64,000 nucleotides of DNA from an uncultured Lachnospiraceae bacterium (GTDB lineage Bacteria; Bacillota; Clostridia; Lachnospirales; Lachnospiraceae): positions 43,757 through 107,756 of the forward strand of contig CAJUHY010000004.1 in the NCBI GenBank assembly GCA_910585895.1. Direction: 5' to 3'. Below are positions 43,920 to 53,713 of the stretch, piece by piece; within the stretch, counting starts at the first letter, position 1; each line of letters begins with the position of its first letter. A program made the translations under genes and the position numbers. Below the pieces are notes generated by a model, which was not told where the DNA came from, searched no databases, and was given only the letters and a program-made list of their open reading frames with translations.

Positions 43920-46267
43920 ATGAAAATAGAATGTAGCAAAAATTATTTTGATGTGGAAAAAGAATTTTTCCTGATAGATTCTGATAACCTGCAAGATACA
44001 GAAACAAAATTATATGGGTATTCCGTTCAGGAGAGCGGAATATATGAGAATGATAATCTGACACAAGCAGCAGTGTCGGAATTGGATGGCTGTGGCGCTT
44101 ATGTTTATGTGGAGGTGAAGGATGGGAAGATTACCATTCGGCAGGATTTTAATGGAAGCTATGGCATTTATTGCTTCCGGCAGGGAGTCTATTTTGCCTT
44201 AAGCAATTCTTTTTTCCGGCTTCTTGAATATGTGAAGACCAGATTTTCAATATCACTAAACCGCGATTATGCAAACCATATTCTTTCAGAAGATTTGGTA
44301 AACAATATTGCATATTCGGAGACTCCTATTCAGGAGATTACGGCGTTAGATAAGGATGCTTTTATAGAAATAGATATTCACGGCAAAACCCTTACATATA
44401 AACTGCTGGATTATAAGGTCGCATCAGTTAATCTTAACTCAGCAGAAGGCATGGCAATCCTGGACAGATGGTTTCTGCGGTGGACAAATATATTTAAGAA
44501 ATTGAAAGAGAAGACGGATCAGATTACGATAGACCTTTCTGGTGGGTTTGACAGCAGGATTATTTTTTTGCTTATGCTGAAGTCTGACATCAATTTAGAT
44601 GAGATACGTGTCAATTCTATCAATGATACCTTACACACGCATAGGGAAGATTATGAAATTGCCTCTGGGATTGCGCAACATTATGGTTTTCCCTGAATAA
44701 TAATATTTTTCATGAAAGTTCTCTTCCATACAGTGTGGAAGATATATTGAATATATGTTTTTATACAAAAATGGGTTTTCACAAGGAAATGTATTTTAAG
44801 TATTCAAAAAATGAATGGAAAAGATATCGAATAGCAGGTTCGGGCGGCGAGACAATCAGGGCATATTGGGATATGTCAGCACAGGAGTTTCGGAATAAGA
44901 TATGCCGTGCAACCGGAAAATATTCACAAGATGTCCAGCATGATATGGAGGAGTCGATCCATAGACTGTTAGAATCTTCCTATGATACTCTGAAGAAGAA
45001 ATATCGGATTAATGATGATAATTCTGCGGATTATCCAATGTATATGTACCGGGAGATAAGGAACAGAGGACATTTTGGGAAAGCGTCTGTAGAAAATTAT
45101 TTTTCCAATACTTATGATTTGACGCCGTACATAGACCCCGCTTTATTAAGATTGCGGTTGAACGATTCGGAGTGTTTGGATAAAAATCTCCTTATGGCAG
45201 TGATATATGTCCGTTATTGCCCGCAATTGTTGGATTTTAAGTTTGAAGGGGGAAGATTAATTGATCCGGGAACCGTAGAATTTGCACGAAAAATAAGCAA
45301 GAAATACGAGGGGGGGGGGGTATACGGCGAGACAGAAGAAGACAGGGAATTTCATGTTATTGAAAGGGATGCAGAAATCACTCGATTAAAAGCCGATAAT
45401 GTAAATCCGTATATTTCGGGCAGCATTATGGAAGAATATTTCAAATCGGTCTTTAACTCTATAGGTGTTCAGAAACTATTCGCAACTTGTTTTGATGAGG
45501 AAATATACCGTCATGCAAATATATTTTTTGAAAATAATGCTTATCATCCGATGCGGTATTTTTATTCGGTCGTTGCAATCACAAGAGTGATAGAGGATGT
45601 AATTGCTAGCCGAGGTGTTCTTTCCCCCATTCAGAGTATGGATAAAATCATCTGTGAAAACTATTATGAAGCAGATAATGGCAGGGAGATTATAGAACGT
45701 CTTAATGATTATATTACAGCGAGGATAGATTTTAAACTTTATGGTAAAAATGCGGATTTAGAAATAATTTCTGTTTCTGATGGCAAGACAAGGATCCTTA
45801 AGCCACAATGGTTTCAGAAAGACGGAGTTGGATATGTAGTAGAGTCATACAGAGGAAGCATAGAACTATTATTTCGTTCTGCCAATGGGGGAGATTTGAA
45901 AATATGGCAGAGAGGGAGATGCGTACGCGATAAAGAAGATAAAAATATTCCTTATTGGATTAGCTATCAAAATGTCCAATATAATGGTAATATTGTTACG
46001 AGAGCGCAAAATATGGCAAGCCATGATAAGTCGATTTGCCTGAATTATCATGTAGAGGCGGGGGATATTATACGTTTTTATGCGGAATGGCTGCCATATA
46101 GAGGCGATTATGGGGATATAGGAAGGCTAGAGCGTAAAATTAAAAGATTGCAGAAAGAGATAAGGGATATAAAGAATTCACATACGTATCGTGTGGGATA
46201 CGTTATCATGTATATTCCCAGAAAAATCAAAGAATGGTTTGAAGGAGTAATTAGCTTTAGGAAGTGA
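43920..46267 (+). pseudogene. Frameshifted paralogue of the AsnB-like gene
   Basis: Two bases after its paralogue, this gene has the same domain order. The first 258 codons (43920-44696) include LSGGFDSR (206-213) and end at TGA (44694-44696). The rest (510 codons to 46267) continues in the -1 frame. Reading GGT TTT TCC CTG instead of GGT TTT CCC TGA at 44685-44696 restores the alignment (GF-SLNNN against GF-KLNID), so loss of one base from the T4C3 run explains it. Further on an 11-G run (45310-45320) sits in a variable region. The tail NSHTYRVGYVIMYIPRKIK matches the paralogue. It may be a pseudogene, a phase-off state or a sequencing error. Confidence 0.8.
45310..45320 (+). repeat. 11-G homopolymer tract inside the AsnB-like paralogue
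   Basis: Eleven consecutive G follow the codons for KKYE and code Gly-Gly-Gly plus the first base of a Val codon. At this length the tract keeps the downstream frame; one G more or less would truncate the protein. The intact paralogue has no G run at the matching place. Confidence 0.9.
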
Positions 46268-46299
46268 AAGAAAGGGGCATAGAGCAAAGGAGCAATAAG

Positions 46300-47562
46300 A
46301 TGGATTTAAAGAGCATACTAAAAAAATTTGTACCGGCGACTTATAATAAAGTTGAGATTGCCAATGAAAAATTATTTCATGAAATAAAGTGCTTGTATCG
46401 TGAAATGGAACGTTATGCCGAAAAGTCGCAGAAAAATGCTAAAAAAATGATTTGTGAAGCAGAGAGGAAAACAGAAAAAGAAATTGATAGTATATGCCAG
46501 CGGATTAAAGCGTTAGAAAGGGGGAGCCTTTCTAAAATGAATAAAAAACTGGACAAGTTGGAGGAGGTGATTCCCCAGACGGAGAATAATTTTGCAGAGT
46601 TGCGTGAATTATTGAATCAAGTGGGGCACAGATATTTTTATAATAATAATTATGAGAGGGAGGCAATTGCCTCTTTTTATGAAATGTATGAGCGGGAAGA
46701 TTTTAAAGACATTTTTTTGAGGTTGATTGATGGATTAGAAGAAGAGGATATTGCAAAGGTATCTTTAATCTTGCATAGGCAGCGTCTGGCGAAGGATTCT
46801 GTTAACCAGGATGTTGATTTATTTACGCCTGCAGAGCAGGAGCAGATTCTTGCGATTAAAAGGTATTTAAGTAATCAGATTTTTCAGGTGGCAGAGGATA
46901 TGTATTGTTATAAGCATTATTTTCTTCCAACGCGACAGTTTGCGGCTAGTGTATTCTGTGATAAACATGGGATTGATAGTATAGAGAATCTTGCTGCTCT
47001 CAGAAATAAGGATATTCTGGACGTGGGAGGATTTATCGGTGATTCTATTTTAGTGCTTAAACCTCTGACCGACAGACGTGTCATTAGTTTTGAAGCTGTA
47101 ACGAAAAATTTTGAATTGATGAAACGTACTGTGAAGATGAATAAGTTGGATAATGTTATTTTGGAGAAAATGGCATTGGGTAGCAGGCAGTGTGAGATTG
47201 ATATAGAAATAGCAGGCTCTTCAAGTAGTTTTGATCCTAATAAGGCGGTAAAAGTTACTGGAGAAGAGAGAGTGCGGATGGATACATTGGATTCTTATAT
47301 TGAGCGTAGTGATTTGGATATTGAGGTTGGATTGATTAAAGTTGATATTGAAGGCGCAGAGCAGGATTTTATGGTTGGCGCGCGGAAAACGATTGAGAAG
47401 TTTCGCCCGGTACTGTTAATGAGTATATATCACAATGCAGACGATTTTTTTAATATTAAGCCTATTATAGAAGAGTGGGATTTGGGATATCGTTTCAAAA
47501 TTCATAAGCCGGTGGATTTTTCTGTGTCACGTGAAGTATTACTGATTGCAGAAGTGCGTTAA
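46300..47562 (+). CDS. FkbM-family methyltransferase with coiled-coil N-terminus
   Basis: About 420 residues. The ATG at 46300 has AAAGGAG seven bases before it. Residues 15-110 are strongly helical and probably coiled coil. The C-terminal half is an FkbM-type SAM methyltransferase: DILDVGGFIGDSILVL, ISFEAVTKNFELMKR, MDTLDSYIE and VGLIKVDIEGAEQDFM. These enzymes O-methylate sugars in glycan clusters. It follows the frameshifted AsnB-like gene and precedes a double glycosyltransferase, so it probably modifies the same glycan. Confidence 0.88.
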   Translation: MDLKSILKKFVPATYNKVEIANEKLFHEIKCLYREMERYAEKSQKNAKKMICEAERKTEKEIDSICQRIKALERGSLSKMNKKLDKLEEVIPQTENNFAELRELLNQVGHRYFYNNNYEREAIASFYEMYEREDFKDIFLRLIDGLEEEDIAKVSLILHRQRLAKDSVNQDVDLFTPAEQEQILAIKRYLSNQIFQVAEDMYCYKHYFLPTRQFAASVFCDKHGIDSIENLAALRNKDILDVGGFIGDSILVLKPLTDRRVISFEAVTKNFELMKRTVKMNKLDNVILEKMALGSRQCEIDIEIAGSSSSFDPNKAVKVTGEERVRMDTLDSYIERSDLDIEVGLIKVDIEGAEQDFMVGARKTIEKFRPVLLMSIYHNADDFFNIKPIIEEWDLGYRFKIHKPVDFSVSREVLLIAEVR

Positions 47563-47595
47563 TTATCAGAAAGAGGATGGGAGAGGTTGAAAAAG

Positions 47596-49620
47596 ATGGT
47601 TGATATTTCGGTTGCGATACCAGTATATAACGTGGAAGATTATGTTGCTGAATGTATAGAGAGCGTGTTGGCAAATAAGCAGATAGAAGTTGAAATTCTC
47701 TGTATTAACGATGGTTCTACGGATTCTTCTTTAAAAGTGGTAGAAGAATTGGCGGCAAAGCACGACTGTATCAAAGTTGTTTCACAGGAGAACAGTGGGC
47801 TGTCTGCGACGAGAAACAAGGCAATAAGAATGGCCACTGGCAAATATCTTTATTTTCTGGACAGCGACGATAAAATTGGCAAGAACGCTTTGAAAAAAAT
47901 GTTTGACTGTCTGGAGAAAGAAAATTTGGATGTGTTATATTTCAGTGGAGAATCTTTTTACGAGACAGAAGAACTTGCGGAGCAACACAGGAATTATGAC
48001 ACGATTTATCTAAGGACCGGGAGCTATGACAGCTTCTGCAGTGGATTAGAACTTATGCGCAAGCTCAGGGAACAAAGGGATTATGCTGTATCTGCCTGTG
48101 TGCAGATTGTGCGGCGGGAGTTTTTGTTGGAGCATGGTATTTTCTTTTATGAGGGGATTATCCATGAAGATAATTTGTTTACGTTTCAGGTTCTTATGAA
48201 TGCCCAGAGGGCAAACTGTGTGAATGACGTTTATTTTTACCGTCGGGTCAGGGAAGCGTCTATTATGACGACAGAGGTTACCCATAAAAATCTATGGGGA
48301 TATTATGTTAGTTTTAGAGAAATGATGAACTATGTGTATGGCTCGCAGATAAGAACGGAGGAAGAGAATACTGTTAGTGGAGTAATCCGTAACACGAAGT
48401 ATCATGTGCGAAGATGTTTTAATGTTATCAATAAAGAAGAGCGGGAGAAATTTTTTGAAAAAATGGAAATTGGCGACCGGCTTTTCTTTAAGAGCGTTGT
48501 AATGCCGGAGATAGATTTAGAGCGAAGGAACAGAGATTTGAACAGGGAACTTCAGGAATTTCGGAGTTCTTTTTCCTATCGGGTGGGTAAGGTAATTACC
48601 TGGCCAATGAGGAAGACAAATAAGTTAATTGAAAAAGCTAAGCGAGGACTGCGAGTTAAAGTATCAGTTATAATTCCAGTCTATAACGCTGAAAAATATA
48701 TTGGGGAATGTTTGGACAGCTTAAGAAAACAAACGTTAAAAAATATAGAGATTATCTGTGTTGATGACGGCTCTGATGATGGAACATTAGAGATATTGCA
48801 GCAATACGCAGCAAGGGATAAACGTATCAAAGTATTTTGTCAGGAGAATAAGTATGCAGGAGTTGCTCGCAATTTCGGTATGGACAATGCCCGCGGCAGG
48901 TATCTGCTCTTTCTTGATGCAGATGATTTTTTTGAAGAAAAGCTTATTGAAAAAATTTATTGGGAGGCAGAGAGATGTCAGGCAGAGATAGTGCTGTTTG
49001 GAGGGCAGTCTTATGATGACAGCACAAAAGAGATAAAGCCTATGCCGTGGCTTTTAAATACTTCTGTTCTTCCCAAGGAAGTGCCGTTTAGTTGTAAAGA
49101 CACAAATGGTATGCTTTTAAGCGCTTTTTCACCAGCGCCATGGACTAAGTTGTTTCGTCGTGACTTTGTTAGAAGGAATCGTTTAAGATTTCAGGAATTG
49201 CAGAATAGTAATGATGTTTTTTTTGTGTTTTGTGCAACATGCCTTGCCAGTAAAATCACATATTTGGATGAGAAATTAGTTTATTACCGTCGTAATTCTG
49301 GAAGCAGTTTGCAAAGTACCAAGAAGAAACATCCGCTATGCTTTCTGGAAGCATATAACAGCGCTTATAAATTATTAAATAACGAAGGAATTTATCAGGA
49401 TGTAAAAAAAGGTTTTCGCAACACTGTAATCTCAGGCTGTTTATATAATTATGATTCCTATCAGGATGACGAAGAAAAAGAGATTCTTTTAGAGGCATTT
49501 TTGTCTGATAAGTTTACGGAAATGGATTTATTGGGAGGAGAAGAAAGCGAATATATAAGTCCGAAAAATTACCGGAGATTAAAGGAATTAATAGAAAACT
49601 ATCAGCGGAAAAATGTCTAA
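47596..49620 (+). CDS. Double GT2 glycosyltransferase with an internal tail motif
   Basis: About 674 residues with two complete GT2 domains. The first begins VDISVAIPVYNVEDYVAEC (NDGSTDSS, LDSDDKI); the second begins near residue 360 (VKVSVIIPVYNAEKYIGEC, DDGSDDGT, LDADDFF). They are joined by a linker carrying SSFSYRVGKVITWPMRKT, which elsewhere in this window is found at protein C-termini. This suggests two once-separate glycosyltransferases fused. ATG 47596 is chosen over TTG 47587, which would touch the ribosome site. Confidence 0.88.
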   Translation: MVDISVAIPVYNVEDYVAECIESVLANKQIEVEILCINDGSTDSSLKVVEELAAKHDCIKVVSQENSGLSATRNKAIRMATGKYLYFLDSDDKIGKNALKKMFDCLEKENLDVLYFSGESFYETEELAEQHRNYDTIYLRTGSYDSFCSGLELMRKLREQRDYAVSACVQIVRREFLLEHGIFFYEGIIHEDNLFTFQVLMNAQRANCVNDVYFYRRVREASIMTTEVTHKNLWGYYVSFREMMNYVYGSQIRTEEENTVSGVIRNTKYHVRRCFNVINKEEREKFFEKMEIGDRLFFKSVVMPEIDLERRNRDLNRELQEFRSSFSYRVGKVITWPMRKTNKLIEKAKRGLRVKVSVIIPVYNAEKYIGECLDSLRKQTLKNIEIICVDDGSDDGTLEILQQYAARDKRIKVFCQENKYAGVARNFGMDNARGRYLLFLDADDFFEEKLIEKIYWEAERCQAEIVLFGGQSYDDSTKEIKPMPWLLNTSVLPKEVPFSCKDTNGMLLSAFSPAPWTKLFRRDFVRRNRLRFQELQNSNDVFFVFCATCLASKITYLDEKLVYYRRNSGSSLQSTKKKHPLCFLEAYNSAYKLLNNEGIYQDVKKGFRNTVISGCLYNYDSYQDDEEKEILLEAFLSDKFTEMDLLGGEESEYISPKNYRRLKELIENYQRKNV

Positions 49621-49678
49621 TGCGTAAAGGAAGGGAAGCTGAGACTATTTCTGAGGAGTATGGTTGGGAGCACAGAAA

Positions 49679-51670
49679 ATGAACAAAACCAATAAGGGAT
49701 TAAAATTTGCCATTCTGCTGATGACTGGTATTCTTTTATCGTGGATGCTGACAGCCATGTATCTCACGGGAAGTATTAATTTGCAGTGTTTTTATGATAC
49801 AGGGAATCTGTATGATATGTCATCGGGGTATTACCGCCAACCAGGTATCCGATGGAGTTATGATCCTGCTGTGGGAACCATCCAAACAGAAGGAGAAGAG
49901 GCCAGCTGCTATTTCTATGTAAACAGCAGCCAGAAAAGTTGGAATTATCTCTATCTGACGATAGGAGATTTAAATAAAAACAGTCAGTGGAAGATTGAGT
50001 TTCTTGACCAGAATAATGAACTGCTCTTTACAAGGAACCTGGAAGTGCAGAATGGGCGTAATATCCTGCAATTGCAAGAAGGAGAGATTTATGCCATTAA
50101 AATTATTGTCAGAACTCCGTCTTCTTTTTCCATTAAAAGAATACAGTTTCGGGAAAAAGAGCAGAATTTTGAGTGGAATCAGGTGCCATGGACGTTTATC
50201 AGGGTATTGATATCGTACGTTTTGGCGGTTTTTATTATTTATGGATTTGTGCGGCATTATAAAAGCGTAAGGCAGCTGACACCAAGAAAAGGGATATGGG
50301 CTTTGACCATGCAAAAAGCGTATGCCAGGATGTTGGATTGCGTTGGGGCACTATTTCAGGGGATTCCGCAGAAGGGAAAATCAGGACTGCGTAAGTTGTT
50401 TTTTTTAGCAATCCTCTTGATTCCGTATGTAACATATAGGATGGGGAACAGCACTCTTATGGTCGTGAGGAGAGAAATCCTGCTGTTGGCAGCCTGTTTG
50501 CTTCTGATAGCGTTAATGTCTTGGGAGCAGGGCAGACAGAGGGTGGACTGGACAAATCCTTTGGTTTATTCCTGGATGATATTATGGATGATGGTTCTGG
50601 TCTCAGATTTTGTGATGGGAAGGACAATTCAGAGCGCGAGTATTCTGATGATGGGCGCAATGGCTTTTCTCTATATGGCGTGGAACAGTATGAAACGAAC
50701 GGAGCGGCTTACGCGGGATTTGCTGGCAGCATTGCGTTATCTTTATTGGGCAGGGAGTATTTACTGCCTTTTTTTCCGACCTTATGAACCTGGATATCGT
50801 TATACGGGGATATATGGGAACTCCAATTTATTTGCCGGCTATCTTGTGACGGTAAATATAGCTTTTCTGGCAAATCTGAGTGAGAATTTGGGTAAGGAAA
50901 AGCTTAAGAAACGCGTTTTGGCAGAAAATGTATTGGGTCTTGTGACTATCTGGGGATTTCTGCAGATGACGGAAAGCGTCACCTCCCTGGTGGCATATGT
51001 CGCGGAGTGGACAGTGTTTGTTTGGGGTCAGTTTCCGGTGGAGAAGAGAAAGTCTTATCAACGGAATCTCAAAAGGGTGGTGGCAATGTCTCTGATTTGT
51101 ATTGTGATAGTAGGCATTTCAGGGAAATGGTGTCTGAGCAATATCCCCAGAGTATGGGAGGTGCAATTGGAAGAGCAGGAACGGCAGCCATTAACCGGAC
51201 AAAATTCATTGTCTCTGGTTACAGAGGCTGCCGGACAGAACGCTGCTGCCAGCGGACTGTCAGAGCGTCTGCGATACAAGATTACCAGTGGGGAATGGTT
51301 TGATTTGTTTGCAGGCAGGGATGAGATATGGAGAAATTATATCCGCAGTTGGAATTTATTTGGGCATTATGGAAATCTTGAATCTTTGGATGGAAAAACT
51401 ATGCATGCCCATAATGCGCTGTTACAGATGATGAATGATTATGGAATTTTTATTGCTGTGCCGTTTTTGTGTATGCTTTATTATAGTTTGAAATATGGTA
51501 TCAAGGCTGTGTTTGTCAAGAAGAAATTTGGGTTGTTTTTCCTTCTGGCAGCGGTAAATTATATTGTACAAGGGTTGGCGGAGAACACGCCTTATCTGAG
51601 TTATAGCTGGCTGGTTTATTATATTGCGCTGGGAGGGCTGTTTTCACAGCCAGAGGAGGCAAATGTGTAA
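49679..51670 (+). CDS. O-antigen ligase/polymerase-like membrane protein
   Basis: About 663 residues. One helix near the start is followed by an extracytoplasmic domain (about 35-165), then about ten more helices. The late periplasmic-type loop holds the Wzy/WaaL landmarks GRDEIW (546-551) and HAHNALLQMMNDYGI (His576, His578, Asn579). Proteins of this superfamily polymerise or ligate lipid-linked glycans outside the membrane. The ATG at 49679 with GGGAG eight bases upstream is preferred; a TTG at 49664 is also possible. A paralogue follows directly. Confidence 0.78.
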   Translation: MNKTNKGLKFAILLMTGILLSWMLTAMYLTGSINLQCFYDTGNLYDMSSGYYRQPGIRWSYDPAVGTIQTEGEEASCYFYVNSSQKSWNYLYLTIGDLNKNSQWKIEFLDQNNELLFTRNLEVQNGRNILQLQEGEIYAIKIIVRTPSSFSIKRIQFREKEQNFEWNQVPWTFIRVLISYVLAVFIIYGFVRHYKSVRQLTPRKGIWALTMQKAYARMLDCVGALFQGIPQKGKSGLRKLFFLAILLIPYVTYRMGNSTLMVVRREILLLAACLLLIALMSWEQGRQRVDWTNPLVYSWMILWMMVLVSDFVMGRTIQSASILMMGAMAFLYMAWNSMKRTERLTRDLLAALRYLYWAGSIYCLFFRPYEPGYRYTGIYGNSNLFAGYLVTVNIAFLANLSENLGKEKLKKRVLAENVLGLVTIWGFLQMTESVTSLVAYVAEWTVFVWGQFPVEKRKSYQRNLKRVVAMSLICIVIVGISGKWCLSNIPRVWEVQLEEQERQPLTGQNSLSLVTEAAGQNAAASGLSERLRYKITSGEWFDLFAGRDEIWRNYIRSWNLFGHYGNLESLDGKTMHAHNALLQMMNDYGIFIAVPFLCMLYYSLKYGIKAVFVKKKFGLFFLLAAVNYIVQGLAENTPYLSYSWLVYYIALGGLFSQPEEANV

Positions 51671-51681
51671 GAGGTGGAGAA

Positions 51682-53697
51682 ATGAGAGAAAACAGAAAAT
51701 TTCATATATTTCTGCTGTTTCTTACCGGAGCGCTTATCAGTGCGATGCTAGTGATGATGCGGTTGGGAGGGAGCGTTAATTTTCAGGAATTTATGTCTGC
51801 CGGAAGGGTGTATGATTTTGAACCGAGGGAGCTTCAGCAGAATTCTAAAAACTGGATTTATGAGAAAGAAAATAAGGGACACAGACTCTTAAAGAAAAGG
51901 GCACAGATTAAATTTCTTTTGGACGGTGAGGTGCAAACCTGGGATTTTCTTTATATTACAGTGGCACAGCTGAGTAAAGAGTCGGCAGATGGACTGCTTA
52001 AGTATTATGATGGTGAGGATAAGAAAATATTGGAACAGCCGATTTCTCTGAGCCAGGGAAATAATATGATTCAGATGGATAGTTCCCTTTCCATAAGCAA
52101 GATTGGCATATTGCTTTCTGATGTACAAGGCGAGTTTATTTCTATTGCAAAGATGCAGATACGGACAACGCCTTCCTGGTTTACCCCTATGCATTTCCTC
52201 AGCCTGTTTGCAGTTGCGTTTGCAGGGGTTATGGCAATGCTCATCCTCTTTGATTTTTTTGTGCGCAGAGTCCGCAAGGGCAGAAAAAGGAGTGTTGCGT
52301 GGGTTATTTTGGAAGGCATACAGTCTGGGATAAATGTGGTGGGGGATTTTCTGGGTGGCAGACTGGGTGGCAGGCTGTACCAGCAGCAAAGGGAATCTTT
52401 GCGCAGATTTCTATTCAGCGTGCTGTTTGTATGGATGATGCTTGGCAATGCAGCGGGCTGGCTAAAGAGCACGCAAATGTACCGTTACCATGTGCTGGTT
52501 TGCGCATTGCTGCTTTTGTTTATCTCTTTTGTATCCTGGGAGGGTCCGCTGCAAAATCGGTCGTGGCGCGGACCGCTTATGAAAAGCTGGCTGGGCATCT
52601 GGCTGGGCATGATACTCTGTGATTTTTTTGTAGTCAGGCAGTTGGAATCCATAACAGGGTATGCCATGCTTCTTGCTGGGAGCGTATTTGTCTATTTTTG
52701 GCAGAATATGGAAAGACCAGACAGGATGCTCCTCAATATGATGGAAGCCCTGGAAGCAACGTTTTTTCTGGGAATTCTCTATTGTATGATTTTTCGTATG
52801 AAAAGGCCGGCAGTTGATTATAATGGGATTTTTAAAAGCCCGGAAGAACTTGCGATGTATGGTGTGCTGATGGCAGTTGTCTTTTTGGTCAGGTTGGATT
52901 GGTTTCTGGCTGGGAGGCTTGCGGTGTCTGGCAGACGAGGAGAATCTGCGGCTAGAAGGGGGGATTTTGCTTTTTGCATGAAGAATATTACTGGCGGCGC
53001 ATTGTCGCTGTTTCTCGTGCTGAGAAGCGGCTATGCAGTAGGAATTGCCATATTTATGATGATTGGCATATTTTATATTCCCAATTTGGCAAAGAAGCTG
53101 TATAATATGGCTAGAAAGTGCCGGGCACTGTTATTGAGTATTGTAATGGCGGCAATTTTTGCTTATGCGTGTACAACAGCGGTTTTTATCAGTATCAAAT
53201 ACTTCCCGGGGATTCTGGGCATGGACTTCAAATACGGAAATGAATTGCTATTGACAGGACTTATGGGAGAGGAACAGGAGCTTTACCTTCAGCAGTATCC
53301 GGCAGGCCTGTATGGCGTGAGGACCAGGGAAGTTGAGAAGCTTCCCATTATCTGGCAAAATTATGGCAGAAGGCTGAATTTATTTGGACATGGTGGAGAA
53401 TGTTTGGTGTTTCGCCGCGTAATACAGCCTTATAACGGATATCTGGATATGGCATATCATCATGGGATTTTTATTTTGCTCCCATATGCGGCATATCAGG
53501 TTATGGTAGTTATTTTGGGCATAAAGTGTGCAGCGGGAAAGAAAGGGAGAGGGAATCTATTTCCATTGTTTATAGGAATAGCATACCTGTGTTTTTCATT
53601 TTGTGCCAATGTAGAAATGTCCTGGGGACATCCTCTATGGCTGTGCTACTACTTGCTGGTGGGGCTGCTGGGAAGACCAGAGATAGAAAAAACTTAA
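51682..53697 (+). CDS. O-antigen ligase/polymerase-like membrane protein, divergent paralogue
   Basis: A 671-residue paralogue of the preceding gene with the same layout: helix, extracytoplasmic beta-type domain (WDFLYITVAQLSKES parallels WNYLYLTIGDLNKNS), then a helical bundle. In the late loop the HAHN motif is replaced by QPYNGYLDMAYHHGI, keeping the asparagine but not the first histidine pair. It may use a different acceptor, or be the polymerase while the other is the ligase. GAGGTGGAG precedes the start. Confidence 0.75.
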   Translation: MRENRKFHIFLLFLTGALISAMLVMMRLGGSVNFQEFMSAGRVYDFEPRELQQNSKNWIYEKENKGHRLLKKRAQIKFLLDGEVQTWDFLYITVAQLSKESADGLLKYYDGEDKKILEQPISLSQGNNMIQMDSSLSISKIGILLSDVQGEFISIAKMQIRTTPSWFTPMHFLSLFAVAFAGVMAMLILFDFFVRRVRKGRKRSVAWVILEGIQSGINVVGDFLGGRLGGRLYQQQRESLRRFLFSVLFVWMMLGNAAGWLKSTQMYRYHVLVCALLLLFISFVSWEGPLQNRSWRGPLMKSWLGIWLGMILCDFFVVRQLESITGYAMLLAGSVFVYFWQNMERPDRMLLNMMEALEATFFLGILYCMIFRMKRPAVDYNGIFKSPEELAMYGVLMAVVFLVRLDWFLAGRLAVSGRRGESAARRGDFAFCMKNITGGALSLFLVLRSGYAVGIAIFMMIGIFYIPNLAKKLYNMARKCRALLLSIVMAAIFAYACTTAVFISIKYFPGILGMDFKYGNELLLTGLMGEEQELYLQQYPAGLYGVRTREVEKLPIIWQNYGRRLNLFGHGGECLVFRRVIQPYNGYLDMAYHHGIFILLPYAAYQVMVVILGIKCAAGKKGRGNLFPLFIGIAYLCFSFCANVEMSWGHPLWLCYYLLVGLLGRPEIEKT

Positions 53698-53713
53698 GAA
53701 AAGAGGGATTTGC

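Noticed and set aside
44685..44696. Programmed -1 frameshift in the second AsnB-like gene
   Set aside because: TTT can slip back one base, but there is no classic X-XXY-YYZ heptamer, no clear downstream structure was identified, and the intact paralogue does not use one; a one-base loss is simpler.
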